Made by a program: the position numbers and the translations under genes. From positions 7,688,001-7,752,000 of the forward strand of contig NW_026944383.1 of assembly GCF_033439725.1 (NCBI RefSeq): a stretch of 64,000 bases of DNA, read 5' to 3'. Source of the stretch: Neurospora tetraspora (taxonomy: Eukaryota; Ascomycota; Sordariomycetes; Sordariales; Sordariaceae). The notes beneath the pieces were generated by a model. The model was not told the DNA's origin. It made no database searches and saw only the letters and a program-made list of their open reading frames with translations. The stretch's first letter is position 1, and each line of letters begins with the position of its first letter. Below are positions 34,550 to 45,632 of this stretch, in pieces.

Positions 34550-36354
34550 GTGATAGCATGATGATATCACAAGCACTTATAGGTTTTGTTTACCTTTGTT
34601 CTTCCCTTCTTTACGTTCTTTCTGTACATTTTCTTCATGTATTGTTTTCTGCAACTGCAGCGTGCCCAAGGGCAATCATTAGACGTATTAAAAGAGGGAG
34701 TGGTGATGGCTATTTTAGAAGTAGATAGAGGACAGTTACCTACCCAAAGTGAGAAGTTACACCCAAAGCTGTTGATGTCTCTTGTTTTGTGTGCTTTAGG
34801 ACAATGCTAGATATTTTGAGGATTGCCCAAACTGTAAGGTTTGGAACATCGATGCTCGCTACTTACGAGCTGCAAACAATTTTCGCTGCTTCACTGTGCT
34901 TTTCTTTCGGACCAATCCGTCCAGGTAATCCAATATACGGCATCATTTGTCTTTCCATAGTGGACCTCAAATCAACTCAAAGCACTGCCTGTCTTGACAA
35001 CAACAAAGTTCATGGCCGTGATACTCACCAGACACGGCGTAGTCGCGCTGGAGATTCAACCTTCCTGAAGTTTGCGTGGTATGCGGCATGTGGATCAGGG
35101 GCAATGCAAGCTTTTAGCTTCCTGTAGAATCACCATCGTCTTGTCCATCTCAACGCTATTTGGACAGAGAGAAGTGAGCTCTCGTCGTCGTGCTCGCGTG
35201 CCGTGCCCTGCCGTTATCCGAACCCCGGATTGGTCTGTGCACCCGTGAGTGAGCCTCCGCGGAGAATTAGACGTGGCATATGTGGGTGATACCTAGCCCG
35301 TCTTCTTTAGCGGATTCGATAGCTGTGAACCCTTGTCGGCGATACATATGCAGCGAGCGACACGCAGCGAGTGATCGACACCAATGCCGTATTATACTGT
35401 TGTAGTAAGCAATGTCTAGTAGGTATTGATGTTTCAGTCGGGTATCGAGACGGGAAACTTCAGTTGTTTTCCCTGTGAAGTTGATATCGGCTTATACGTA
35501 GAGGCAAGATAGGGTTGCACCTAGCCGAGGAGGGAGCTTGGCCTAGGTTAAGATATTGAAAAAACGTTCTGCGGTTTTGAATGAATTAGATGGACCGAAC
35601 TTGCTCTTGCGGTGGTCGAATTCGATATGGCTAAAGTAACTCCAATTATCCAAGGTAACCATATAATTCATATAATTGCTACCCGACCCGATAGCATCTT
35701 TTTCAAAGAGTGACACGTGACAGCTTCCATCACTACTTCGTTCACAATGGGGTTTCTTTCGGGGACCACGGGTGACCTTGAGCCCCTTTTCCGTTGCGCC
35801 ATGTTTCGTTGCTTAATAATTCTCGGATCTGTTGCCTTGGACGCCCTGACGCCGAGGCGCGATGGAGAACGAGAGTACTTGCGGTGAAAAGGCCGGCGGG
35901 AGCTCTGAATGGTCGACCGAGATGGGCTCGAGATAAGTCCGGCATCCAAATTTCGAAGCCACGGGGGAAACGACGGGAGCTGCCTTTTCGATGTGAATAA
36001 GGAAAACCTGCTTCCTAATATTCGATGATGGTTGCCGGAGCTCGTGGGTTGATAATGTGCAGTTGAGGCTTGTTGTGCTGACGCAAGATGAGGCGTATTT
36101 TGATCTTGCAGATGGATAATAGGTAATATGGTGGTACTGTGGTCGCCGTGTGCCTGGGCATATGAGGCGGTGGTCGTTGTTGGTAAGCTGGAGGGTGTCT
36201 GAGATTGTCCCTGGTGATGGTTCACAGGCGTTGGTGGATGTGACGACGGGCGGGAAGTTGCCGGCGCCTTCCGCTGCTGTATCCGTACAGTGGTGATGAC
36301 GGGAACAATACGTCGGAATAGTTGCGTAGTGGGGACGCCCTGTGGCAGGCACTG
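34550..36354. other. Gene-poor spacer
   Basis: Two overlapping 185-codon minus-strand frames (35668-36225 and 35813-36370) are in different registers and one lacks an ATG. Neither has a domain. The stretch leads into MITE-like elements. Confidence 0.4.
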
Positions 36355-36584
36355 TACCGCTTTTTCTCATTCAAACCGGATTTATCCTATCCCCCTTACG
36401 GTCTAGTAGATCGGGGAAGCACCTGCAGGCAAGGCGGCCATAAGTTGAACAAACCATTCAGAGCGACTGGCAAGTCTGTCATGCAAGTGACACGCAGCCG
36501 ATCGAGCGACAGTTCATGCCTTAGACTGCGTTGAGCCTAGTTCCCGCGTTTAGATAAATCCGGTTTGAATGAGAAGATGCGGTA
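36355..36584. mobile_element. 230-bp MITE-like element with 32-bp terminal inverted repeats
   Basis: The left arm (36355-36386) carries TTCTCATTCAAACCGGATTT. The right arm (36553-36584) is its reverse complement over about 32 bp with only a few mismatches near the outer end. Both ends carry TA, as expected for a Tc1/mariner-type TA duplication. The interior has no coding capacity. Confidence 0.75.
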
Positions 36585-37168
36585 TGGTATTTAACGAACC
36601 AACAGAGTTCGGATGACCTCACTGTAACAATCGCTAGATTTTTCAGCATCCACCGGGGGGGATTCCGGTGTCTCGTAGCATCCTGCGGTAGGCTCACTTG
36701 GGTTCTCGCATTTGGTGATGTCGCTTACACGGTTGACTGCTGCAGTTGGAGATGGGATAGGAAGGCGCAGACGACGATGCAGTGACGAGACGAGACGGAG
36801 GAGTGAGTGCGGTAAAGTCTGGTCGCAATAACCCCACTTTGGACTGTGGCTGAGTGGGTAGGCGGGGGCAGAAGAGATGCCCACTGAATGATGAATGGAG
36901 CATTCGTCCACGGCACTTTTCACACCCGGACGGTTCTCCATTTCATTCAATCCATTGAATCGTTCCCGTCGACATCTTCACCACTCTTTTTCCACCGCGA
37001 CACTGCAGCTCTTCGGCAGTTCTCCAACACTGTGTATAGCTGGGCAAATCCATCAACATCGCATACCAGCCTCACCGTCGGCGTCACCGTCGCATCGCGG
37101 TTTTTTGTTTACGTATTATATCTACCAGTTATCGGACAATACCTCTCTGCTGGATTTCGCCCGACGCA
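36585..37168. other. Spacer between two MITE-like elements
   Basis: Only short frames are present. A 139-codon plus frame (36888-37307) runs into the next element and has no domain. Confidence 0.4.
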
Positions 37169-37314
37169 TATCCCTTTAACGGTGCAAATGTGTCGATTTT
37201 TTTGCCAAGACAAGATTTGGCCAATCGGAAAACTATCCTGTAGGAAATGGGAGCCTGCTATTAGTCAAATCCTGTCATGGCAAAAAATGACATATTTGCA
37301 CCGTTAAAGGGATA
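37169..37314. mobile_element. 146-bp MITE-like element with ~48-bp terminal inverted repeats
   Basis: The left arm begins TATCCCTTTAACGGTGCAAA. The right arm ends with the reverse complement of the same sequence, and matching continues inward for about 48 bp with a few mismatches. TA at both borders fits a Tc1/mariner-type target duplication. It is non-coding and differs in sequence from the element at 36355. Confidence 0.8.
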
Positions 37315-37793
37315 GGAGTTGTCATGTTACACAACAGGAGCGGCCCGCAACGTTGTCAACGTCGACGAATGAAGCTACACTGCTATGTATCACACGCCCA
37401 CGCGATGCTGATCCTGAAGATTAGCTAAGCATACCCGTCATCTGGTCGATCGATATCGATTACCAGAAGCATGTCGAGTCCATGTCAACCATGACCCCCC
37501 CAACAAGAGCCAACATAGCGCTTACCAAGTGGAAGGGACGGGGAGCCGGAAGCCCTCTCAAGATGGAGAACAGTTGCAACGACACAAAGGGTCCAAAAGG
37601 TCCTCCGGAGCCATCGATAGGCTCTCGTTCATTGCTACCACCCGGCAGCCCACGTCGGCGAGTGTTTGGCCGCAGAGGTGTAGAGGACCTTTTCTGGCGG
37701 GTCCAATAGTACCCCCCAGTCTAGCCCAAACAAGTAGCATCTCGGCCTATCATGGAAACCAGACCCCCCTTTTGATCCACCAGCCCGGCCGTC
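37315..37793. other. Spacer next to the RIP-damaged transposon
   Basis: Base composition is still normal here, in sharp contrast to the block that starts at 37860. Only short frames are present. Confidence 0.45.
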
Positions 37794-37802
37794 CTAAACG
37801 AC

Positions 37803-37855
37803 GAGGCGGGCTATAGACAGACTACCCCTTCTCCCTATATCTAGACTACTTAACC
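37803..37855 (+). repeat. Left terminal inverted repeat of the MULE
   Basis: 53 bp, starting GAGGCGGGCTATAGAC and ending CTACTTAACC. Pairs with 41179-41231 in reverse complement. Confidence 0.9.
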
Positions 37856-40800
37856 GCATTGAGCAAAGCTTTTACATAAAATTAATAAATCCTATATTTT
37901 ATGACTTCTCAATCGCCAAGCCTCCCCAAGCCTCCCCACACTCCCATAATTGACCGCTAGAGTCAACTGTACACCTCAAACAATGCTGTAACTTGCTAGA
38001 GTTATAATATAATTCGCTCTATAAAATGCACAGTATTTTCACAGTCGCTAGCGTATATATTAGTAAATTAATCGCGTACTGTACAATTAATTTGAATCAT
38101 TGTATTTGAGCCAGCCTAGACTACCCTTTCTACAAGGTACTTAAGTACCCTACAAGGCACCTATAGCTATAGTTACACTACCCCTAGACGATAACGACGA
38201 TTATATATTCAATACCCTTATCGCTGCTAACTAGACCGTTAATAATAATTTCGTCGAACGTATCCTCGAAAACTGACCGATCCTATACAATCCCTAAACT
38301 ATTGTACTAATCGAATAGACCTTTAGTAGTATTAATAATATATAGCGCTTCCTACTAATTTTTAGCGAAGATAATAGCTTTGCCGCGACGATTATTTCCT
38401 CCTCCGCCCGCTGTATTTACTATACGTACGCGAAGTCTAGGACCTTTAAGGTAAAGGGTATTAGAATTAGGAAGACTAATACTGCTGAATACGATTGTCC
38501 CTTTAGAGCGGTTATTAAGATAAAGAAAAATAGTCCTATTACGCTGGAATTTATTAACCTTTATTATAATTACCCGCCGTAGACTAAAGTATTTGCCTAC
38601 TCCTTTATACGTAAGTTCACTTTAGAAAGGGAGGAGTTTGTATAGTAATTCTATCAATAAGGCTTTACGAATTTGCAAATCCGATTTACCTTCTAAAGTG
38701 CTTACCCTAGGGATTACGATTCTATGAAGAATATAAATATTAAGAATAATATTAAACGGTTGGGTTAAGAGTACGCCGCTAGTTTAATTAATACCCAAAA
38801 GTTGTTAAGGGAGTTGGAGACCCTTAATCTCTAGTATATTTATGTTTTCGACTGCGTTGGCCGTTTTAAGTTCTTAATCTTTATATTCCTTTGGTATTTA
38901 CAAATGTAGTAAAGAAATCCGACGGTTTTAAGTATCGATTGTATTTACAACGTGAGTTTCCCTGCGTCTCTCCCTGCGTTTCCCTTCCTTTTTTAGTTTA
39001 TTTAATTAATTCGGTTCTCCCTTTCTAGATTTTATATTTTAAATTGAAGATGTTTACGATTACGAGCATTAGTTTTGTGAATACTACCTTCTTAGTAGCT
39101 TTCGGTTTTGGTTATAAAGAAAATAATAAGTTTACAAATTAGTTATTTAAGTACTTTAGCGATTTTGCCCAACGTGTAGTTATATTTCACCCTGCGGTCT
39201 ATATTACTAATTACTTTGCGGCGGAGAAGTAAGCCCTTATACGTTACTTTCCCAATAATTAGCCCTAGCTATATATTTAGTATATCCTTAGAAATGTTAT
39301 TAAGTATATTAATAATAATTAGAACGGTCCCTTAATTAAATACGATTCTTTTGATTCTAAGACCACTGAAGTTAGTACCCTAAATATTATAGAGCTAGTT
39401 GAGCCGCCGCTATCGAGACTAATCGTAATTGTTACTATTATTGGGATTAATATTCTAATTCCCTCTAGTACTCTAGCTTCCTTTGGTACTAGACTTTAGT
39501 TGCTAAGAGGGAGACCGACTCTCAACGAGGCCGTTAGTTATTTTGAAATTCGCTACCTAAAAGGGGTAATGTACGTTATAAATTCTAGTAATTAGGATTA
39601 TAGCCCGGGCGGGTTATTATATTTTTTTTAAAGCAATCTACTATATCGATAGGATCGATTATTATGAGTATTTGTAGGATTGTTTAAATAAGACCTTCTC
39701 TACTCGCTAGTCCAGTAAATAAAGCCTAAATATAACTAATAGTTACTATCTTAATTACTAGCTAATTTATATATAATTAAAATATAGAATTACTTTTAAA
39801 ATACGTTCTGGCTTGTCCGTTAACAATAGGCGCGGTCCTATACGAAATGCTATTGTAATTATAGTATTATAAGTACTAATCGGTTAAAGTCCTCCTATGC
39901 GGAGTTTCGACACGTCTTTGATAATCTGTATACTTCTCTCTATAATATGTTCGATAAAATACGTATTTTTATCAACAAGAAGTAAAAGGACTATAAGGAT
40001 AAGGTCGCCCGCGAGAGCTTTACTTTGAAGGACAATTACAAACGTAACCCTCTATTAATAGTTATTATAGAAAAGGTTTTATAGAAAGTATTTACCCTTA
40101 TTTAGAACTAATATAATTAGGCTAAAATATATATCCTTAGTAAGGTTTAAATTACTTTCTATACGTACGGTTACTCTTAGTAGCTTGGCTTACCTTACTA
40201 TTACGTATTCGCGGTACGTATAGAATTAATGCGTAATAATAATGGGAGAAAGATGGCGGTAGTTAGGGAGTTACTTATACTAGAGAATATTAACCAATAC
40301 TAGTATTTGCTAAGGGATTTGGTAATTTATCCCCTTCCTTTGCTATAATAATTCTAGTAGCCGTTGCTAATAAAAATAGGCTTAAATCGATCTTAAACGT
40401 TATATTTTAGACCCTAAGATTAGGAAGTGAGCAAATAAAGTTAAGACTAAGGTAATAGATTTGCTTATTCGATTTACTAAACCTAACCCTAGCTAGCCTA
40501 CCTAACTTAATTTATAACCTAGTTCTAGTCGACCTAGTTTTACCCCCGCTACTAGTAATTAAGTTAGTTAAATAGGCTATATAATTCAATACTAACCCCC
40601 TTTAATTATTAGTTAAAAGGCGAGCCTTATTAAAGTATAGAAGGGTATAAAACCTAACGACCGTTTACCCTCTCGCTAGGAGGAGGGATATATTATTAGA
40701 GGTTATAGCGGCCTGGTAGTATTTATAATAGAAGCTCCCCATATCTTTAGTATTACTCTACTAATTGATGTCCCACGTGAAGTTATTTATATTCCCTCCT

Positions 40801-41178
40801 CGCTGCCATTTGTATAGTTGCCAGAATTAGAACTAGAATAGTAGAATATAATTTTACATATATATAAAAGGTAAGTTAGTAAAATTATATAAATTAGAGA
40901 GTTCTAGAAAAGACTATAAAAAATATATATTCCTCTCCTCTCTATATTCCTTTCAATACTACGTACGTACTTAGTGATATTGTAGAACGTTTTAGAAGAT
41001 TTAGAGGGGTATGCATTAATAAATTTAGTATATTAGGTATATAGGGCGAGTCTGCATAGTAAAAGTACTTTTTTTTGCAGGGATTTCAGCTAATATGAAT
41101 GATAGAGGACCCTTGCCTACCGTACGCACAAAAGTTTTTGATGTGCCAGCTCCCTTGCCCTGTATTGCTGCCCAAATA

Positions 41179-41231
41179 GGTTAAGTAGTCTAGATATAGG
41201 GGAAGGGGGTAGTTTGTCTATAGCCCGCCTC
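41179..41231 (-). repeat. Right terminal inverted repeat of the MULE
   Basis: 53 bp, reverse complement of the left repeat with four transition differences. It is followed directly by the right copy of the 9-bp CTAAACGAC duplication. Confidence 0.9.
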
Positions 41232-41240
41232 CTAAACGAC

Positions 41241-41692
41241 CCGAGAACCCAGTCCTGGACTTCTGGGTCGCCAGTCTCCTCATTCCCAAGATTTCCCTGG
41301 TCTCGGGTATGCGCCTCGATTTTACCCTTCTCGGGGACCTGACCTGGATCCCAAAGGACTTCCCAAGCCCGACTTCAACTGGACCCAACCTGGTCAGAAA
41401 AGGGTAAAGACCGGCCAAACTCCACACCCCGCACTTTGCCAACAACTGCGCCTACCAGCTACCAACCAGCTTACCAAAGAACCGACGAATCTGGCTCTCG
41501 GCTGCTATTCTGTCCGGCCTAGGCAAGCCACCGCCAGAATCGTCCAGGCAGCCCGGCTTGTGGACAGATTTGGGCTTCAACTACTCGACGACATCAACAT
41601 CAAAGAGGGCATGACACGGAAAACACAGCTCAGCCAGATGACCCGACGGCAACAACGAGTGCCACCATCAACCTGAAGAAACAACCGCCAAA
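41241..41692. other. Promoter/leader region of the transcription-factor gene
   Basis: Composition returns to normal immediately after the transposon. The region carries C- and A-rich leader sequence up to the ATG at 41693 (CCAAAATGAG). No gene is seen. Confidence 0.5.
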
Positions 41693-44600
41693 ATGAGTGA
41701 GGTCGTGGCTGTCCATCGCTGCCCCGTCTGCTTCAAGACGTACAAGCGTCGGGAGCATTTGCAAAGACACCGCGCTTCACACACGTCGGAACGCCCACAC
41801 CGCTGCATCCTGTGCAGCGCCTCCTTTCAACGGACAGACGTCTTGAAGCGCCATATTCAGACATGCGACGGCCTGCCTCACGGCTCGTCTGGCCGCCGAA
41901 GGGCGTGTGATAGATGCGTCCGCCAGAAAAAAGCTTGCAACTCGGCCCAGCCCTGCCAAAATTGCGCAAAACGCGCAGTCCAGTGCTTGTACTCGAGCGT
42001 TAGTTCATCGACGGGCCAAGACGGAGAGCAAACGGGTAGCACCAGTGCTTCCAACTCCGTCGAGAACTTTTCCAACCTGCCCAATACTCAGCAGCAGCAG
42101 CAGCAGACTCAGCAGTATCAGCATCAACAGCCCCTTCATCAACAGCCTCGGCAGCTCCACCAGCAGCAGCAGCAGCACCAACAACAGCAACAGCAACAAC
42201 AACAACAACATCAGCAACACCCGCAGCGGCCGCAACTCCAGCAGCTCCGACCGCAACAACACCAACAACAAACGTACCAGCAGCATCCACACCAGCCGCA
42301 ACATGATCAGCAGCAGCGCCAGCAGCATAACATCCTCCAGGTTCAGGTTACCCAACCGCTGACTCAGATCCCTCAAATTGCTTCGGTTCCGGTTCCCCAG
42401 ATACCCCATATTCCCCAGGTCCAGGTTCCCCAGATTCTCCAGCAGTCCCACCAGTCCCACCAGCCTCACCATGCGCCCTTCAACCACCCCGGTGTGGTCC
42501 ACTTTGACGACCTCGACAACCTCCTCCATGACGCTGCTGGCCAGTTCCCGATGCTTGAGCACAATAACATTCAAATCCCCGACTGGCTTGAGATCGAGTT
42601 GCCCATGGGCACCCATGCAATGCATACCCCGGAAGACAACACCACCTCCAGGTCGACTCCTTCTTCAGAGACTCATCGTGGCTACTCTTTTCACTTTCTA
42701 TATGATTTCACTAGCAGGACTGGTCTCGTCAACTCGTTTGAATGTGGCACATACGCGCAAAGGAGAGCGATCGTGGATGCCTTCTATGCCTCATACGCCG
42801 AGCAGCAAAAACACCACCAACAGCTACAGCAGATGCAGCAGCATCAGCAACACCTTCAACAACAGCAACAGATTCAAGGGCAGCTTGAATTCCACCCCAT
42901 GGTTCCACAACTGCAGAACCCTATGGGCCAGCCCCCCCTTTCACCAGCTTCGTCGTCAGCTGTCTCAACTTCGGCCACGCCGGAAAATTACAGCTATATG
43001 CCATGGACTCTTTGGTCCTCTTGGCTCAGTAATCCAATTATTATCAAGCTGCAAGAGATTGTGGTTTCGATAATGAATGTGGTCAGACATAAGCCGTCTA
43101 ACAGTACTTTGGGTACTCTGACTTGGACTCCCGAGAAAGAGCAGGAATGTCTTCAGTTCTTCTCGCCGCAGAGATTTGCCAAATTCATTGAGCTGTACTG
43201 GTCATCATGGCATCCAAATGTGAACTTTATGCATCGCCCTTCCTTCGACCCCACCAGCGCAAAGCCGATTCTGCTGGCCGCCATGGCTTTAATAGGCAAG
43301 TAACTTGGGTTCTGCCATTTCGTCATGGAGTCGCCAAATTAACACTCATCCAGGTGCCTCCGTCTCTCCGGATGCGCAAGATAACAAGGATGCGAAAGTG
43401 TGGTTTAACTGTGTTGAGGAGATGGTCTTTACCGATGACGACTTTTGCAGTGACACTGAGCCTGGTTCTCCGGCCGACGATGATGCCAATCCTGCTTCGG
43501 CTTTGCATTGCAAGCGAAAGCTTCAAGCTTTGCAAGCTTCGTACATCGTCTGTCTTTACCAGAATTGGCAAGGTTCAGACACTAGTAAGAGGAGGATTCG
43601 TCGCCATCGCTTCAGCACTGTGGTATCTGTGAGTAGCCTTATGCTTTACGTTTTTTTTTTCTTTTTTTTTTAAAATTTTTTTTTTTTCTTTTTTAATTTT
43701 TTTTTTGGTATGGGGAGACACTAACTTTGTATCCCATCACCAGGTGGCGAGAGATATCGGCATTCCTATGGCGAAGCATCTCGAATATGGTCGGCAGCTC
43801 AAGCATGAGTTTGACTGGCACGAGTACGTGGTGAGGGAAGAACTCATACGGTAAGCGTACCCGGCCCCTGGGATAAACGAAGAACCGGGTAACTGACGAG
43901 TGGGTCTTGTAGCACCTTCCTATGGGTATTCCTTCTCGACACAGCCTTTGTCATCTTCAACAATCTCCCTCACCGCATGGTGATCAAAGAGATGAGGATG
44001 CACATGGCTAGTCCGGAAGCGGTCTTCCAAGCTCCGACGGCAGAGAAGTGTCTCGAGGAGATTTACCGGTGGATGCCTTCGCCGAGTCCTATTTGCAACA
44101 CTCTGCTCCGCGATGTGCTCGAAAACGTTATCGGTACAACCCTTGACGCAGATATGTTGCAGAGACTGGCTCAGCTTGGGCCACTCAATTTGTTTGTTGT
44201 TGTTTCCGGTGAGTTTCATTTGCCTTTTTTTATCTCCTCCCTTTTATGGGGTTCCACCTTCCTCCATTATCATAGTGACCGATGCTGACCGTATGTTCCG
44301 CTGAGTTTTCCATTATATGATATTCCAGCACCAGAATTTGTTCGGGGTGGAAGGCCAACTTGTACCAATCCGCAACGGCCTGGACAACTGGATAACGATT
44401 TGGGAGTTATGGTTCGATAACTGGTCGTCCACGCCGCCCCACTGCATGGCAGACAGCGACAACCTCACACCCGAAAACATGTGGAGGAGGATCGGTTTCG
44501 TCCGGTGTTCGGCCGAGTACTGGCTTCTTGGCAGTCTCCTCACGGACCGTATCGCTCGCAAGACATCGGGAGGCGTTAGAGAGGACCAGGGCAAGGGGTC

Positions 44601-44751
44601 GTCTCCGGAGTGTTACCCCGGCGAGATGGCGGCAAGCGGCAAAGGCAAATCGGCCGAACCAATTCTTATCAAGTACGACCAAACCAGCATGCGGCAGGTC
44701 AACGAGTTGATCAGCGACTTTAAGAAGATTCAGATTGACGAAAATGAATGA
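41693..44751 (+). CDS. C2H2 plus Zn2Cys6 transcription factor with fungal-specific TF domain
   Basis: Five exons: 41693-43295, 43354-43628, 43744-43850, 43913-44208 and 44306-44751, giving 908 residues. Two C2H2 fingers (C10, C13, H26, H30; then C38, C41, H54 and C58 in place of the last His) are followed at once by a Zn2Cys6 cluster (C72, C75, C82, C88, C91, C98). Gln/His-rich tracts cover about residues 133-240 and 365-400. The C-terminal half is a fungal-specific transcription factor domain: LLAAMALIGASVSPDAQDN, NWQGSDTSKRRIRRHRFSTVV, VVREELIRTFLWVFLLDTAF-like and FNNLPHRMVIKEM. The first intron has a GC donor (AG|GCAAGT), required to keep the frame. The second contains long T-runs. It is a nuclear DNA-binding regulator with unknown targets. 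The exon 4-5 junction at 44209-44305 was chosen because it restores the frame. Confidence 0.9.
42091..42335 (+). repeat. CAG/CAA trinucleotide-rich polyglutamine tract
   Basis: Interrupted CAG/CAA runs encode Gln-rich sequence with His and Pro inside the transcription-factor gene. It is probably length-variable between strains. Confidence 0.85.
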
Positions 44752-45632
44752 GAGAAGAGTAACGGGTTGGGTATTTGGGAGGCAAGGAAGGATAACGACA
44801 GAGGGGTGATGACATGGGGTATTAGGGCGGCGCAAGCACTTTTGGGTTTGACAATCTTGCAGGGCAAAGGGATACAGCGTGATCAGACACTTTAAGGAAT
44901 CACCACTCAGTTTCCGAGGACTAAGATCATGAGCTAGTATCCACCGGCAGAGCTACAGTAGCCAGCGTGCCACCCAAAGATCAGACAATTACCTTATCGA
45001 TAATGTGGCCCGACCGTCTTGGGCTCAGGAAACTGATGTCAGTGCCCAGTACTACGGTGACTGTGGGTAGGTTAAAAGGCGAGATGGTGAGCGTGGGCGT
45101 CCTTTCATGGTGTCTTGACATCTGCGGATTCCCACCCGCCCACACCAGAGTCCGCAAAGTCCGCATCAAAGATCACTTGAAGCTATTCCGCCAGCCCCAC
45201 ACACCATCCACATTGTGCTGCGGATCAGTTACACGTGGTTGGATCCCACCTCCATGTCCGCCAACCTGCTCGGAGCGGGCCATCCCATTTCGCCGACACT
45301 ACCATCCATGTTCATCTTCCCCATCCTTCCCCAAATCCCACTAGTACTCCGATGCCAAGTCGCTTTGGGGACTTGGAGAGCTTGTTGGTCGGTGAAAGAG
45401 CATCAATGACGAAGGCAGTGAGTGCGAGGAGCAAATTCCAAAGAGGCCAGAGAGATTGACGAGAGGTGCATCCATCATCTGGACACGAGGGTTGGCGTTG
45501 AGACTGACTTGAAGACCTATTAATTCCCCCGAACTTTCCGCCAGAATGTGAAAACTTTTGCTCCAAGGAATTTCCCTCAACTCAAAACAACCACCGAGTC
45601 TCGTTGCCGGTTCTTGCTTGGAAGAACAAGAA
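44752..45632. other. Spacer between the TF and P450 genes
   Basis: The plus-strand 125-codon frame at 44967-45344 and the antisense frames overlapping it show no domain. The P450 promoter and leader lie just before 45633. Confidence 0.5.

Larger units (their letters stand above)
37803..41231 (+). mobile_element. RIP-destroyed Mutator-like DNA transposon (MULE)
   Basis: A 3,429-bp AT-rich block is bounded by 53-bp terminal inverted repeats (37803-37855 and 41179-41231, 49/53 identical, all four differences transitions). The outermost bases are GAGGCGGGCTATAGAC. A 9-bp direct repeat CTAAACGAC flanks both sides (37794-37802 and 41232-41240), as expected for Mutator-like elements. Plus-strand transposase fragments survive between stops: a FAR1/WRKY-GCM1-like DNA-binding patch EYDCPFRAVIKIKKNSPITL near 38490, NPTVLSIDCIYN (38917-38952), and ALIRYFPNN*P*LYI*YILRNVIKY near 39240-39310, matching the usual FPN...LCIWHI..N core with stops in place of Gln and Trp codons. 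Such CAA/CAG-to-TAA/TAG and TGG-to-TAG changes are the RIP signature. It cannot make a working transposase. Confidence 0.85.

Noticed and set aside
35668-36370. Two overlapping 185-codon minus-strand frames
   Set aside because: They are in conflicting registers, one lacks an ATG, no domain is seen, and they run into a MITE-like element.
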